DNA from: JANXUC01 sp964619065
GTDB lineage: Bacteria; Acidobacteriota; Terriglobia; Terriglobales; Acidobacteriaceae
DNA length: 64,000 nt
Direction of reading: 5' to 3'
Assembly (NCBI GenBank): GCA_964619065.1
Contig: CAZUCC010000010.1
Coordinates: 25,284 to 89,283 of the forward strand
Below, piece after piece: positions 34,533 to 42,570 of this stretch; within the stretch, counting starts at the first letter, position 1, and each line of letters opens with the position of its first letter. A model generated the notes under the pieces. That model did no database searches. It had not been told where the DNA came from and saw nothing but the letters and a program-made list of their open reading frames with translations. The translations under genes and the position numbers were made by a program.

Positions 34533-35863
34533 CGCTGCAGCTCATCGGGATTAACCACAAGAGCGCACCGGTGGAAGTGCGCGAGCGGCTGGCGATTTCC
34601 GAGGCGCGTCTCCCCGATGCTTGTCAACGCCTTGCCCGGCACCCCGGAATTCAGGAAGGCCTGATCATTTCCACCTGCAACCGTGTCGAATTGCTGACCT
34701 CCGCCGCCAACGGTGTGGTCGACCTGCGCGGCTTCCTGCACGAGTACTTTCACATCAATGCCGCGGATTTCGAGCCGCACCTCTATGAATTCCACGAGCG
34801 CGAAGCCATCCGCCATCTCTTCCGCGTTGCGTCCAGTCTGGACTCAATGGTTGTGGGCGAGCCGCAGATTCTTGGACAGGTGAAGGACGCCTACACCATC
34901 GCGCGCGGCGTGGGAGCTGTGCAGGGCAACCTTGATCCTTTGCTTTCGCGCGCCTTCGCAGTTGCCAAAAAAGTTCGCACAGAAACTGCTGTTGGCAGTT
35001 CGTCCGTCTCCATTGCCTCGGTCGCTGTGGAACTTGCTAAAAAGATTTTTGGTTCACTGCGCGGCAAGAGCGTCTATCTGATTGGCGCGGGCAAGATGAT
35101 CGAACTGGCGGCGCGGCACCTGGTATCACAGGGAGCCAGCACGATCTTCGTTGCCAACCGCACTTACGACCGGGCTGTGGAGATCGCGCAAAAATTCAAC
35201 GGCCAAGCGATGCGTTTTGAAGATCTCTACAATACAGTCGATCGCGCCGACATCGTGATTAGCTCGACTGGCGCTCCGCATGCGATCTTCCGCCGCGAGC
35301 ATGGTGAAAAATTTCTGGCTCGCCGCAAAAACGAGCCCATGTTCTTCATCGATATTGCCGTGCCTCGCGACGTTGACCCCGAGCTGAACAAGCTCGAAGG
35401 TGTCTTTGTCTACGATATCGACGATCTACAACAGGCCGTTTCAGCGCATCTGGCAGGCCGTGGTAAGGAGGCCGAGCGCGCCGAGCGCATCGTCGACATC
35501 GAAGTTGACCTCTATGTGCAACGCTTGCGCACGCGCGATGTGGTGCCCATGATTGTTAGCCTGCAAGATCAGTTCGAGACCATCCGGCAGGCTGAAATCG
35601 ATCGTGTACGCGGCCGCTTGGGCAAGCTTTCTCCCGAGCAGGAGCAGGCGCTCGACACCCTGACACAGGGCATCGTGAGAAAGATTCTTCATATGCCCAT
35701 CAGCACGCTGAAGACTGCAGTGCGCGACCCGCAATCGACCACAGTGGAGGAGCTCATTCGCCGCATGTTTAAGCTGGGTAGTGTCACTGAAGGCGATAAC
35801 CCGGAGGGTGCAAACTCCGAACGTAGTGGCAAGCCCGGCCCAGTATCGGAAGATCCAAACTGA
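34529..35863 (+). CDS. hemA: Glutamyl-tRNA reductase
   Basis: A 444-residue enzyme that reduces glutamyl-tRNA to glutamate-1-semialdehyde, the first committed step of tetrapyrrole synthesis by the C5 route. The catalytic cysteine is in ISTCNRVELL, the NADPH-binding domain has YLIGAGKMIELAARHL, and GSSSVSIASVAVELAKKIFG and the C-terminal dimerisation helix region are present. The start at 34529 was chosen because MTLQLIGINHKSAPVEVRE is the family beginning and it overlaps the hemX stop; a longer frame from 34379 would run over hemX. Its stop shares one base with the hemC start (TGATG). Confidence 0.97.
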   Translation: MTLQLIGINHKSAPVEVRERLAISEARLPDACQRLARHPGIQEGLIISTCNRVELLTSAANGVVDLRGFLHEYFHINAADFEPHLYEFHEREAIRHLFRVASSLDSMVVGEPQILGQVKDAYTIARGVGAVQGNLDPLLSRAFAVAKKVRTETAVGSSSVSIASVAVELAKKIFGSLRGKSVYLIGAGKMIELAARHLVSQGASTIFVANRTYDRAVEIAQKFNGQAMRFEDLYNTVDRADIVISSTGAPHAIFRREHGEKFLARRKNEPMFFIDIAVPRDVDPELNKLEGVFVYDIDDLQQAVSAHLAGRGKEAERAERIVDIEVDLYVQRLRTRDVVPMIVSLQDQFETIRQAEIDRVRGRLGKLSPEQEQALDTLTQGIVRKILHMPISTLKTAVRDPQSTTVEELIRRMFKLGSVTEGDNPEGANSERSGKPGPVSEDPN

Positions 35864-36789
35864 TGGCGCATCTTCGCATCGGCTCCCGAGGTTCGCAACT
35901 GGCGCTTTGGCAGGCGAATCACATTGCGGCGCTGTTGCGCGAGCGCGGCCATTCCGTCGACATCGAAATTATTCACACCACCGGGGACAAGATCATCGAC
36001 GTTGCCTTGGCTAAAGTGGGCACCAAGGGAATGTTCACCAAAGAGATTGAAGAAGCCCTTGCTGCCGGCCAAGTCGATCTTGCTGTACATTCCTTGAAAG
36101 ACCTGCCCACGGACCTGCCATCTGGCTTTGAGATCGCTGCGATCCCGCAGCGCGAAAGCGCACTCGACGCATTTCTTTCGCTGAAGTTTGCGCGCGTGGA
36201 GGATCTGCCACAGAGGGCCCGGGTGGGAACCAGCAGTCTGCGCCGCCAGGCGCAACTGAAGGCTCTGCGGCCGGATCTCGAGATTTCTCCCATGCGTGGC
36301 AACGTCGACACACGCCTGCGCAAACTCGAACAGGGCGAGTATGCCGCGATTATTCTTGCCGCGGCCGGAGTGAATCGCCTGGGCCGCATAGAGCTTGTGC
36401 GTCAGGTGATTCCCGCCGACGCGATGTGTCCAGCGGCGGGGCAGGGAGCTCTTGCCATTGAGGTGCGCCAGGGCGACGACGCCACGCGGCAGCACGTGGC
36501 ATTCCTGGACGATGCCGTTGCGCGGACTACCACGACGTGCGAGCGTGCGCTGCTGAATTCGCTCGGTGGCGGCTGCCAGGTGCCGATTGGGGCCTTTGCA
36601 GAGGTGCGTGGTGACGGACTTCATTTGCAGGCGATCGTGGCAGATCCGGATGGCAGCAAGGTCCTGCGCGAGTTCCGTTATGGCGACGATCCCGTCCAAC
36701 TTGGCGAAGCCGTCGGCAAGACGTTGCTGGAGCGCGGTGGCAACGCAATCCTTGACGTTGTTTACGGCGCGGGAAAGGGTCGCCAGTGA
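35863..36789 (+). CDS. hemC: Hydroxymethylbilane synthase
   Basis: A 308-residue porphobilinogen deaminase that joins four porphobilinogens into hydroxymethylbilane. The RIGSRGSQLALWQA start, the KDLPTDLP loop and the cysteine in LGGGCQVPIGA that holds the dipyrromethane cofactor are all visible. The start overlaps hemA by one base and the end overlaps hemD as GTGA, so translation is coupled along the operon. Porphobilinogen synthase (hemB) is not in the window. Confidence 0.97.
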   Translation: MAHLRIGSRGSQLALWQANHIAALLRERGHSVDIEIIHTTGDKIIDVALAKVGTKGMFTKEIEEALAAGQVDLAVHSLKDLPTDLPSGFEIAAIPQRESALDAFLSLKFARVEDLPQRARVGTSSLRRQAQLKALRPDLEISPMRGNVDTRLRKLEQGEYAAIILAAAGVNRLGRIELVRQVIPADAMCPAAGQGALAIEVRQGDDATRQHVAFLDDAVARTTTTCERALLNSLGGGCQVPIGAFAEVRGDGLHLQAIVADPDGSKVLREFRYGDDPVQLGEAVGKTLLERGGNAILDVVYGAGKGRQ

Positions 36790-37589
36790 ACCCGCCTCTC
36801 AAGAGCAAGCGTTTGCCGTTGGCCGGACAACGCATTCTCATTGGCCGCGCTAAACATCAAGCGAGCGCACTCTCGGAGCGAGTGAAGAAACTCGGCGCAC
36901 AGGTCCTTGAAATCCCTTTTATTGAAATTCGCAAGCCGCGCTCGTATCGCCCGCTCGACGAAGCGCTGAGAAATATCCAAAACTACGATTGGCTCATCCT
37001 GACCAGCGTCAACGGCGTCGAAGCTGTCTGGGAGCGCCTCCAGAAACTGCGGCTACCCAAAACCAAACTGAAGCACCTTAAAATTGCCGCCATTGGGCCT
37101 GCTACGAAGAAGGCCATAGAGGACCGAGGACACAAAGTTCACGTTGTTCCAAAGCAATATGTCGCGGAATCCGTGGTGAGGAGCCTGCACAAGCGCGTAA
37201 AAGAGAAGCGGGTTCTGCTGGCCCGCGCCCGAGTTGCTCGCGACGTGATCCCTCACGAATTGCGAGCTTCCGGTGCAAAAGTGGATGTGGTCGAAGCCTA
37301 CGAAACTGTACTGCCCAAGTCCTCCCACGACCGACTGAAGAAGGCTTTACATAATTCCAAGCAGCGTCCGACCATCGCCACCTTCACCAGCTCGTCGATG
37401 GCACGCAACTTCGTAGCCCTCGTCGGCGCGCGCGCTGCAAAAGCTGCGGTTTGCAAAGGGCTGCGGCTGGCTTCGATAGGCTCCATCACATCGAATACTC
37501 TGCGCGAACTTGGCTTGCCTGTCCATGTGCAGGCAAAGCAATTCACCATTCCGGGACTCGTGATGGCGCTCGAACGCAGCAAGTCCTGA
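36786..37589 (+). CDS. hemD: Uroporphyrinogen-III synthase
   Basis: A 267-residue protein with the two-lobed HemD fold, which inverts the last ring while closing hydroxymethylbilane. The typical segments are RILIGRAKHQASALSERVKKLGA, DWLILTSVNGVEAVWERL, IAAIGPATKKAIED and FTSSSMARNF. HemD is poorly conserved, so position after hemC matters for the call. The start is a GTG at 36786 that overlaps the hemC stop. The protein is unusually rich in lysine and arginine for this family. It is the last gene of the haem operon. Confidence 0.92.
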   Translation: MNPPLKSKRLPLAGQRILIGRAKHQASALSERVKKLGAQVLEIPFIEIRKPRSYRPLDEALRNIQNYDWLILTSVNGVEAVWERLQKLRLPKTKLKHLKIAAIGPATKKAIEDRGHKVHVVPKQYVAESVVRSLHKRVKEKRVLLARARVARDVIPHELRASGAKVDVVEAYETVLPKSSHDRLKKALHNSKQRPTIATFTSSSMARNFVALVGARAAKAAVCKGLRLASIGSITSNTLRELGLPVHVQAKQFTIPGLVMALERSKS

Positions 37590-37592
37590 AGT

Positions 37593-37765
37593 CGTGTGGA
37601 GGGGCGCGGTGGTGCGGATGCGCCTCGAACCAATGTAGGGCGGACACTCTTGTCCGCTGCTGTTGCCGTTTATTCTGATGACAAATCCTAACAAAATGTA
37701 CGCCAAAAACAGCAGGCAGGAGTGTCCATTCTAAACTAACGCGGGCGAGGCGCCCGCGCCACACG
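37593..37765. repeat. Composite palindromic element after hemD
   Basis: The terminal arms CGTGTGG (37593-37599) and CCACACG (37759-37765) enclose a nested stem: GGACACTC (37642-37649) with GAGTGTCC (37720-37727), and CTGCTGTT (37657-37664) with AACAGCAG (37708-37715). A third hairpin GCGGGCG/CGCCCGC lies at 37741-37757. Together these resemble a REP/BIME-type element that begins four bases after the hemD stop. Confidence 0.6.
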
Positions 37766-37787
37766 AGCCTTTACGGTTCTACCGCAG

Positions 37788-37896
37788 GGTGCCCCACACA
37801 AGCCCTCTTTCGGGTCGAGTAACCACCATGCCCTGGAGCCTGCGACGATTTCATCAATGCGGCACTCAAGCCAAAATCGGGCTTGAGCGGGGCACC
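37788..37896. repeat. Second palindromic element (GGTGCCCC type)
   Basis: An 18-base arm at 37788-37805 (GGTGCCCC, four bases, then AAGCCC) pairs with 37879-37896 (GGGCTT, four bases, then GGGGCACC) over 14 positions plus a mismatched centre. A smaller hairpin CTCAAGCC/GGCTTGAG is at 37865-37887. With the previous element this fills the 355-base gap; no gene was seen in it. Confidence 0.6.
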
Positions 37897-37944
37897 GTCA
37901 CGTCTTCTTTTGTGGGTTAGTCGAATGTGTAGATAGTGGGACGA

Positions 37945-39939
37945 CTACGGTTCCACCGTGCAACTGCAATCCTGCGGCGGCACCTTCGCTTTCAGAAATT
38001 CTGACACGCGTCGATAGGCGTCGATTTGGTTTTCCACGCGCGCGAAGCCGTGGCCTTCGTTTTCGTAAATCTTCAGCTCGGCCTGGCCACCGTTTTTCTT
38101 GACGGCGTCGGCGACCTGTTGAGCTTCGGATTTGGGACAGCGCGGATCGTGCCCCCCCGCCAATAGCAGAAGCGGCGCTTTAACCTTGTCGACAAAGAAA
38201 ATCGGCGAGCGGTCGCGCAGTAACGCTTTGTCTTCTTCTTTTTTCGGATCGCCCATCGTCGCCAAATCCCATTGCTGCAGGGATGGGTCTTCGTTCTCGA
38301 TCTCGGTGAACCAGTTGACGAACGGAACAATCGGCACGCCCGCGGCCCACACCTCCGGAGCCTTCGTCACCGCCATCATGCTCATGTAGCCGCCGTAGCT
38401 CCCGCCCATGATGATGAGCTTTTTGGGATCGACATAGCCCGTCTTCTGAATCCAATCTGCTGCTGCCAGTGTGTCTTCGAGATCGCCGCCGCCCATATCT
38501 TTGAAGTTTGCTTCCTGGAACTCTTTGCCGTATCCCGTCGAGCCGCGGTAGTTCGGCGCAATCACGAGGTATCCCTGATTGACCATGTACTGCACAATGC
38601 GGTTGAACGAATTCACCGTCTGCGACGTCGGACCGCCGTGGACATACACAATCGCAGGATTCTGCGCGTTGCGCGGCAGGTTGTAGGGGACGTAGACGAA
38701 CGCCGAAATCTGCCACTTGCCATCCTTGCTGGGATAGTGCACCAGTTGCGGCTCCACCATGTCCTCGCTCTTGACACCTGCGACGAGGGAGTGAGTAACG
38801 GGCTCGATGACGTGCTTTTCGTCCTTGAATTCCCAAGTCCACAAGTCGTTCGGCGCGTTGGGTCCGTTGTGATAGAAGAGCATCCGGGTGCGGCTGCCCT
38901 CGCGTGAGAACGCCGACGCGGATCCGCCCAGAGAATTCACGCCTTTGGGCAGGGGCAGGCGCATGGGATGTGCATTCGCGGAGGTGAGGCCCTGCAAGTA
39001 AATGTCGGTATTGCCATCGACATTCGCCTCCCACAGAACAGCCTTGCCTTCGGGATGGAATTGACGGCCGTCAATTTCCCATTTGTCGTGCGTGAGCCAG
39101 TCGATTTTCTTTGTGGCGATGTCGAGCAGGGCGACATTGGAGTATCCGTTGGCGGCGTCGGAGGTGATGAGCAGGCGTTTGCCATCGGGGGAGAAGTCGT
39201 TCACACGGTAGTGTTGCTCTCCGGCGTGCTCCGTGACTTTGACCGACTTAGCGGTTTCCACATCGGCAACGAAGATGTTGGAGTCTTTTCCGGCAGCATG
39301 GCTTTGCGTGTACGCGATTTGCTTGCCATCCTGCGACCACACGAAGCCGCCGTTGCTCAACTCCGGAGGCGTTCCCGTCGTCAGGTGGCTGACCTTGCGG
39401 TAGGCCATATCGAAAATATCAATCTCCCAGGTCGAAGAAGTCTTCGGCTTCACTTCCCACGCCAGCTTTTTGCCATCGGGCGACCACTGCGGTGCGATCT
39501 CGGCAATCTCGCGCGTGTTGGTCAGGTTGAAGACCTCGCCGGTTGCAGCGGAGACCATATACACATCCCACATTTCGTCGCCGTCGTAATCGGAGATGAA
39601 GGCGATCCACTTGCCATCGGGTGACCACGCGGGCGAAGCCTGGCGCTGATCGCTGACCGTCAACTGTGTGGGCCAGCCGCCCGCCGCGGGCACGGTCCAC
39701 AGATTGTTGCGCCCGCTGATATTCGAGATAAACGCGATCGTCTTGCCATCCGGCGACCACGAGCTGCCGCCGATGGCGCGCGTCATGTAAAGCTTCTCGA
39801 TCGAAAGCTTGGAGACGTTCAGATTGTTCTTGCCCGTGATTTGCTTGGGGTCGGTGACAACCTGCGGGGCGGGAAGGGTCTGGGACATGGTAAGAGTGCT
39901 CATACAGACAACCATAACAAGCGGGAGCGCGTGGCGCAT
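37945..39939 (-). CDS. S9 family peptidase (DPP/acylaminoacyl-peptidase type), secreted
   Basis: A 664-residue exported serine peptidase. After a signal peptide (MRHALPLVMVVCMSTLTMSQ) comes a TolB/PD40-type propeller with repeated WSPDGK motifs (about residues 50-390). The alpha/beta-hydrolase domain holds Ser in GGSYGGYMSM, Asp in GGHDPRCP and His in ENEGHGFARVEN. It would remove dipeptides or acylated residues from oligopeptides in the periplasm. AGGAA upstream supports the start. It is one of two secreted S9 peptidases in the window, the other at 8118. Full length, with the triad intact. Confidence 0.95.
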   Translation of the reverse strand: MRHALPLVMVVCMSTLTMSQTLPAPQVVTDPKQITGKNNLNVSKLSIEKLYMTRAIGGSSWSPDGKTIAFISNISGRNNLWTVPAAGGWPTQLTVSDQRQASPAWSPDGKWIAFISDYDGDEMWDVYMVSAATGEVFNLTNTREIAEIAPQWSPDGKKLAWEVKPKTSSTWEIDIFDMAYRKVSHLTTGTPPELSNGGFVWSQDGKQIAYTQSHAAGKDSNIFVADVETAKSVKVTEHAGEQHYRVNDFSPDGKRLLITSDAANGYSNVALLDIATKKIDWLTHDKWEIDGRQFHPEGKAVLWEANVDGNTDIYLQGLTSANAHPMRLPLPKGVNSLGGSASAFSREGSRTRMLFYHNGPNAPNDLWTWEFKDEKHVIEPVTHSLVAGVKSEDMVEPQLVHYPSKDGKWQISAFVYVPYNLPRNAQNPAIVYVHGGPTSQTVNSFNRIVQYMVNQGYLVIAPNYRGSTGYGKEFQEANFKDMGGGDLEDTLAAADWIQKTGYVDPKKLIIMGGSYGGYMSMMAVTKAPEVWAAGVPIVPFVNWFTEIENEDPSLQQWDLATMGDPKKEEDKALLRDRSPIFFVDKVKAPLLLLAGGHDPRCPKSEAQQVADAVKKNGGQAELKIYENEGHGFARVENQIDAYRRVSEFLKAKVPPQDCSCTVEP

Positions 39940-40003
39940 GGGTTCCTCATGGGTGAAGGTCGAAAAAAAGTCTAGCAGACGGCATCAGCGCTGAAGAAAG
40001 CCG

Positions 40004-40897
40004 CTAATCAGCTTCCTTGTGCATCTCCACCGTCGACCAGGTCTTATCCCCAGCATGGCATAGATTCTCCAGCGGGCAGTCCGCACACTTCGGCTTCCGA
40101 GCAATGCACAGGCTGCGACCATGATGAATGATCTGATGCGCGAACAGGATCCACTTCGGCTGCGGAATGACTTTCATTAAGTCTTGTTCAATCTTGGCGG
40201 GTTCGTCGTTGGTGGTCAGCTCCAGGCGGCGCGAGATGCGATGAACGTGGGTGTCCACGACCACGCCAACACCCTTACCGAACCAGCTTCCCAGAACGAC
40301 GTTGGCGGTCTTTCTCGCCACTCCGGGCAAGGTTAACAGCTTGTCCATCTCGTCCGGGACCACGCCTCCGAAATCTGCAAGCAGCTTTCTCGCCGCGCCC
40401 ACGACCGACTTGGCTTTGTTCCGGTAGAAGCCGGTGGAGCGGATATCCGGCTCGAGTTCCCCGGGCTCCAGGGCGGCGAAGTGCTGCGGCGTTGGGTATT
40501 TCGCAAACAGCCCCGGCGTGACCATATTCACCCGCACATCGGTACACTGCGCCGAGAGAATCGTGGCAACCACCAGTTCCCAGGCGCTTTTGTGATGGAG
40601 AGCGCAGGTGACATTGGGATACAAGCCGTCCAGCCGTTTCAGGATGTCCGCGATTCTTGCGGACGCCAGAGGATCATAGCTCTTCGTGGTTGCAGCCTGC
40701 GGAGCTTTCTTCTGCGCATTATTTTGTAGAGGCGCACTCGCTCTTGCAGTGATCTTCTTCTTGGATGCTGTGGCTGAGGGCGTCTTCCTCCCGCCTTTGA
40801 CCGTTAACCCCTGAGCTTTTTCACCGCGCGCCGGTCCGCGTACGCCTGCCTGTTTTCCGCTCTTGGATGGTTGCCGGGGAGTCTTACCACGCGCCAT
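40004..40897 (-). CDS. nth: Endonuclease III with a basic N-terminal extension
   Basis: A 297-residue base-excision repair glycosylase/AP lyase for oxidised pyrimidines. The helix-hairpin-helix LPGVARKTANVVL holds the catalytic lysine, VDTHVHRISRRL the catalytic aspartate, and CIARKPKCADCPLENLC the 4Fe-4S cluster (C-x6-C-x2-C-x5-C). About 75 N-terminal residues rich in Lys, Arg, Ala, Gln and Pro precede the domain. This histone-like tail makes the protein about 85 residues longer than E. coli Nth and probably adds non-specific DNA binding. ATG 40897 has AAGGAG at good spacing; GTG 40906 lies too close to that site. Confidence 0.95.
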   Translation of the reverse strand: MARGKTPRQPSKSGKQAGVRGPARGEKAQGLTVKGGRKTPSATASKKKITARASAPLQNNAQKKAPQAATTKSYDPLASARIADILKRLDGLYPNVTCALHHKSAWELVVATILSAQCTDVRVNMVTPGLFAKYPTPQHFAALEPGELEPDIRSTGFYRNKAKSVVGAARKLLADFGGVVPDEMDKLLTLPGVARKTANVVLGSWFGKGVGVVVDTHVHRISRRLELTTNDEPAKIEQDLMKVIPQPKWILFAHQIIHHGRSLCIARKPKCADCPLENLCHAGDKTWSTVEMHKEAD

Positions 40898-40995
40898 GTC
40901 ATTCACTCCTTGGAGGATGTCATCCTACCAAAGACACCTCCGTGCCTGCCTTGGCATTGACGGGCTTACATGCCTCCCCGTACCCTGAAACTAGC

Positions 40996-41214
40996 ATGGC
41001 AGTCAAAACAATCCGTCTTGGACAGGTCTGGCGGCGTGACGAAGATGGCCAGAACTACCTGGTCACCCGCGTGTTCAACGAAGTCTTTACTCAATACGCA
41101 GTTATGCGTCCCGCCGAGTTGAACGCGCCGGATGCACCCACCGTTAAGGTCAAAGTTGCCAGAGACGGCGAGGGTTGGGGTCTTCCCGGATATACTTTCA
41201 CCCAGAACGAGTAG
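40996..41214 (+). CDS. Small conserved-looking protein of unknown function
   Basis: A 72-residue protein that begins MAVKTIRLGQVWRRDEDGQ and ends YTFTQNE. The pattern of short alternating hydrophobic strands (NYLVTRVFNEVFTQYAVMRP) suggests a small beta domain. No family was recognised. The ATG at 40996 is used because upstream in-frame sequence overlaps the nth promoter region. It lies 66 bases before dedA on the same strand. It is too short for a secure call, but base composition and codon usage look like its neighbours. Confidence 0.6.
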   Translation: MAVKTIRLGQVWRRDEDGQNYLVTRVFNEVFTQYAVMRPAELNAPDAPTVKVKVARDGEGWGLPGYTFTQNE

Positions 41215-41280
41215 ACAATCTGAAACCAGCTGAGCGTGCGGGTGAGGACATCCAAGCCTCGACCGCCGACCATCCTAATC

Positions 41281-41907
41281 ATGACGGAAAAAATCCTCGC
41301 GCTGCTCTTCGTGTTGATCAAGTCGGTAATCGCTGTGACCGGATACGGCGGCATCACCCTGCTCATGGCCATTGAGTCGGCGTGCATTCCGCTACCTTCG
41401 GAACTCATTATGCCTTTCGCTGGGTATCTGGTTTTCGATGGCAAAATGAATCTGGTCTGGGCCGCCACCGCGGGAGCCATTGGCTGCAACCTCGGCTCGC
41501 TCATTGCATACGAAATTGGCTTCTATGGTGGCCGCCCGCTGGTGGAGAAATTTGGTTCCTATATTTTGATGGGACGCCGCGAACTCGACTGGGCTGATCA
41601 CTTTTTCCGGCGCTGGGGACAGGCCGCCGTTTTTGTTGGACGCTTGCTGCCCGTGATCCGCACCTTCATCGCATTACCGGCGGGGATTGCGCGCATGCCG
41701 CGCGGCCGTTTTCATCTCTATACATTTCTCGGGTCGTGGCCTTGGTGCTTCGGCCTGGCTTATCTTGGGATGAAGCTTGGCGAAAACTGGCGCAGCCTCG
41801 GCCAGTATTTCCACAAATTTGATGCCGTGATTGGAGCCCTGCTCCTGCTAGGCGTCATCTATTTTTTGTATACCCACTGGCAGAACCGCATTCGCGTCGC
41901 GCAGTGA
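41281..41907 (+). CDS. DedA-family membrane protein
   Basis: A 208-residue inner-membrane protein of the DedA (SNARE-associated/VTT) family, now linked to flipping of lipid carriers or phospholipids. The hallmark segments are MAIESACIPLPSELIMPFAGYL, AIGCNLGSLIAYEIGFYGG and VGRLLPVIRTFIALPAGIARM, the last carrying the conserved Arg and Pro. Length and order are typical. The ATG at 41281 begins the family N terminus; a GTG at 41236 is in frame but adds a basic stretch unlike the family. No transport partner is adjacent. Confidence 0.92.
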   Translation: MTEKILALLFVLIKSVIAVTGYGGITLLMAIESACIPLPSELIMPFAGYLVFDGKMNLVWAATAGAIGCNLGSLIAYEIGFYGGRPLVEKFGSYILMGRRELDWADHFFRRWGQAAVFVGRLLPVIRTFIALPAGIARMPRGRFHLYTFLGSWPWCFGLAYLGMKLGENWRSLGQYFHKFDAVIGALLLLGVIYFLYTHWQNRIRVAQ

Positions 41908-41952
41908 CACGCACATTTGCGCCGAAACGTTAGCGTCAACGAAGGAGAAGAC

Positions 41953-42405
41953 TTGAAAAAGATCATTCCTACTATCCTGATGTGCTCCCTGCTGGCGGGC
42001 ACGTGCATGCTTGCCGCATCCGCCGCCGCGCAAACCCCATCTGACAAGCCCTTCACCGTCGAGTACTACTACAAGGCCAAATGGGGATCCGCTGACGAAT
42101 TCCTGCGCCTGTTCAAGAAGAACCACTACCCGCTCCTCAAGAAGCAGGTGGAAATGGGCCGCATGCTGAAGGTCTGGATGGACGTGCCGCGCTACCACAC
42201 CACAGAAGATGGACGCTGGGACTATCGCGTCACCATCGTGTTCAAGAACTCCTCTGCCGCGAACGATCCCTTCGAGGAAGATGCGATGAAGAAACAGCTC
42301 TGGCCTGATCAGGAAACCTACTTGAAGGAAGAGCAGCGCCGCTTTGAAATTTTGCTCGCGCATTGGGACTTGCCCATCAAGAACGTCGATCTGGACAGCA
42401 AATAG
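41953..42405 (+). CDS. Unknown secreted protein, possible dimeric alpha/beta-barrel type
   Basis: A 150-residue protein of unknown function. The start is a TTG at 41953, seven bases after AAGGAG and starting KKIIPTILMCSLLAG, a signal peptide that ends near ASAAAQT. The mature part is highly charged and contains FTVEYYYKAKWGSADEFLRLFKKNHYP and a C-terminal ILLAHWDLPI. Arrangement of aromatic strands and helices recalls the dimeric alpha/beta-barrel (ABM) fold, but this is a visual impression only. It is downstream of dedA by 45 bases. Confidence 0.55.
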   Translation: MKKIIPTILMCSLLAGTCMLAASAAAQTPSDKPFTVEYYYKAKWGSADEFLRLFKKNHYPLLKKQVEMGRMLKVWMDVPRYHTTEDGRWDYRVTIVFKNSSAANDPFEEDAMKKQLWPDQETYLKEEQRRFEILLAHWDLPIKNVDLDSK

Positions 42406-42570
42406 ACACTCTAACGAGCTCGATCTTCGCATCCATTCGCTGACGGTTTAACTGGATTGGCCGCTCAGGATCGGCGTTTCACCGCTTCGGCGGTTGCATT
42501 TCCACCGACGGATACGAGAAAATCTCCGTTTGCCTTTATCTCTTTGACGTAACAAGGAAGCCGACCCCCT

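Noticed and set aside
38180..39034. 284-codon minus-strand frame within the S9 peptidase gene
   Set aside because: Same-strand alternate frame inside the peptidase with no start signal; the peptidase frame has the GGSYGGYMS motif and all three catalytic residues.
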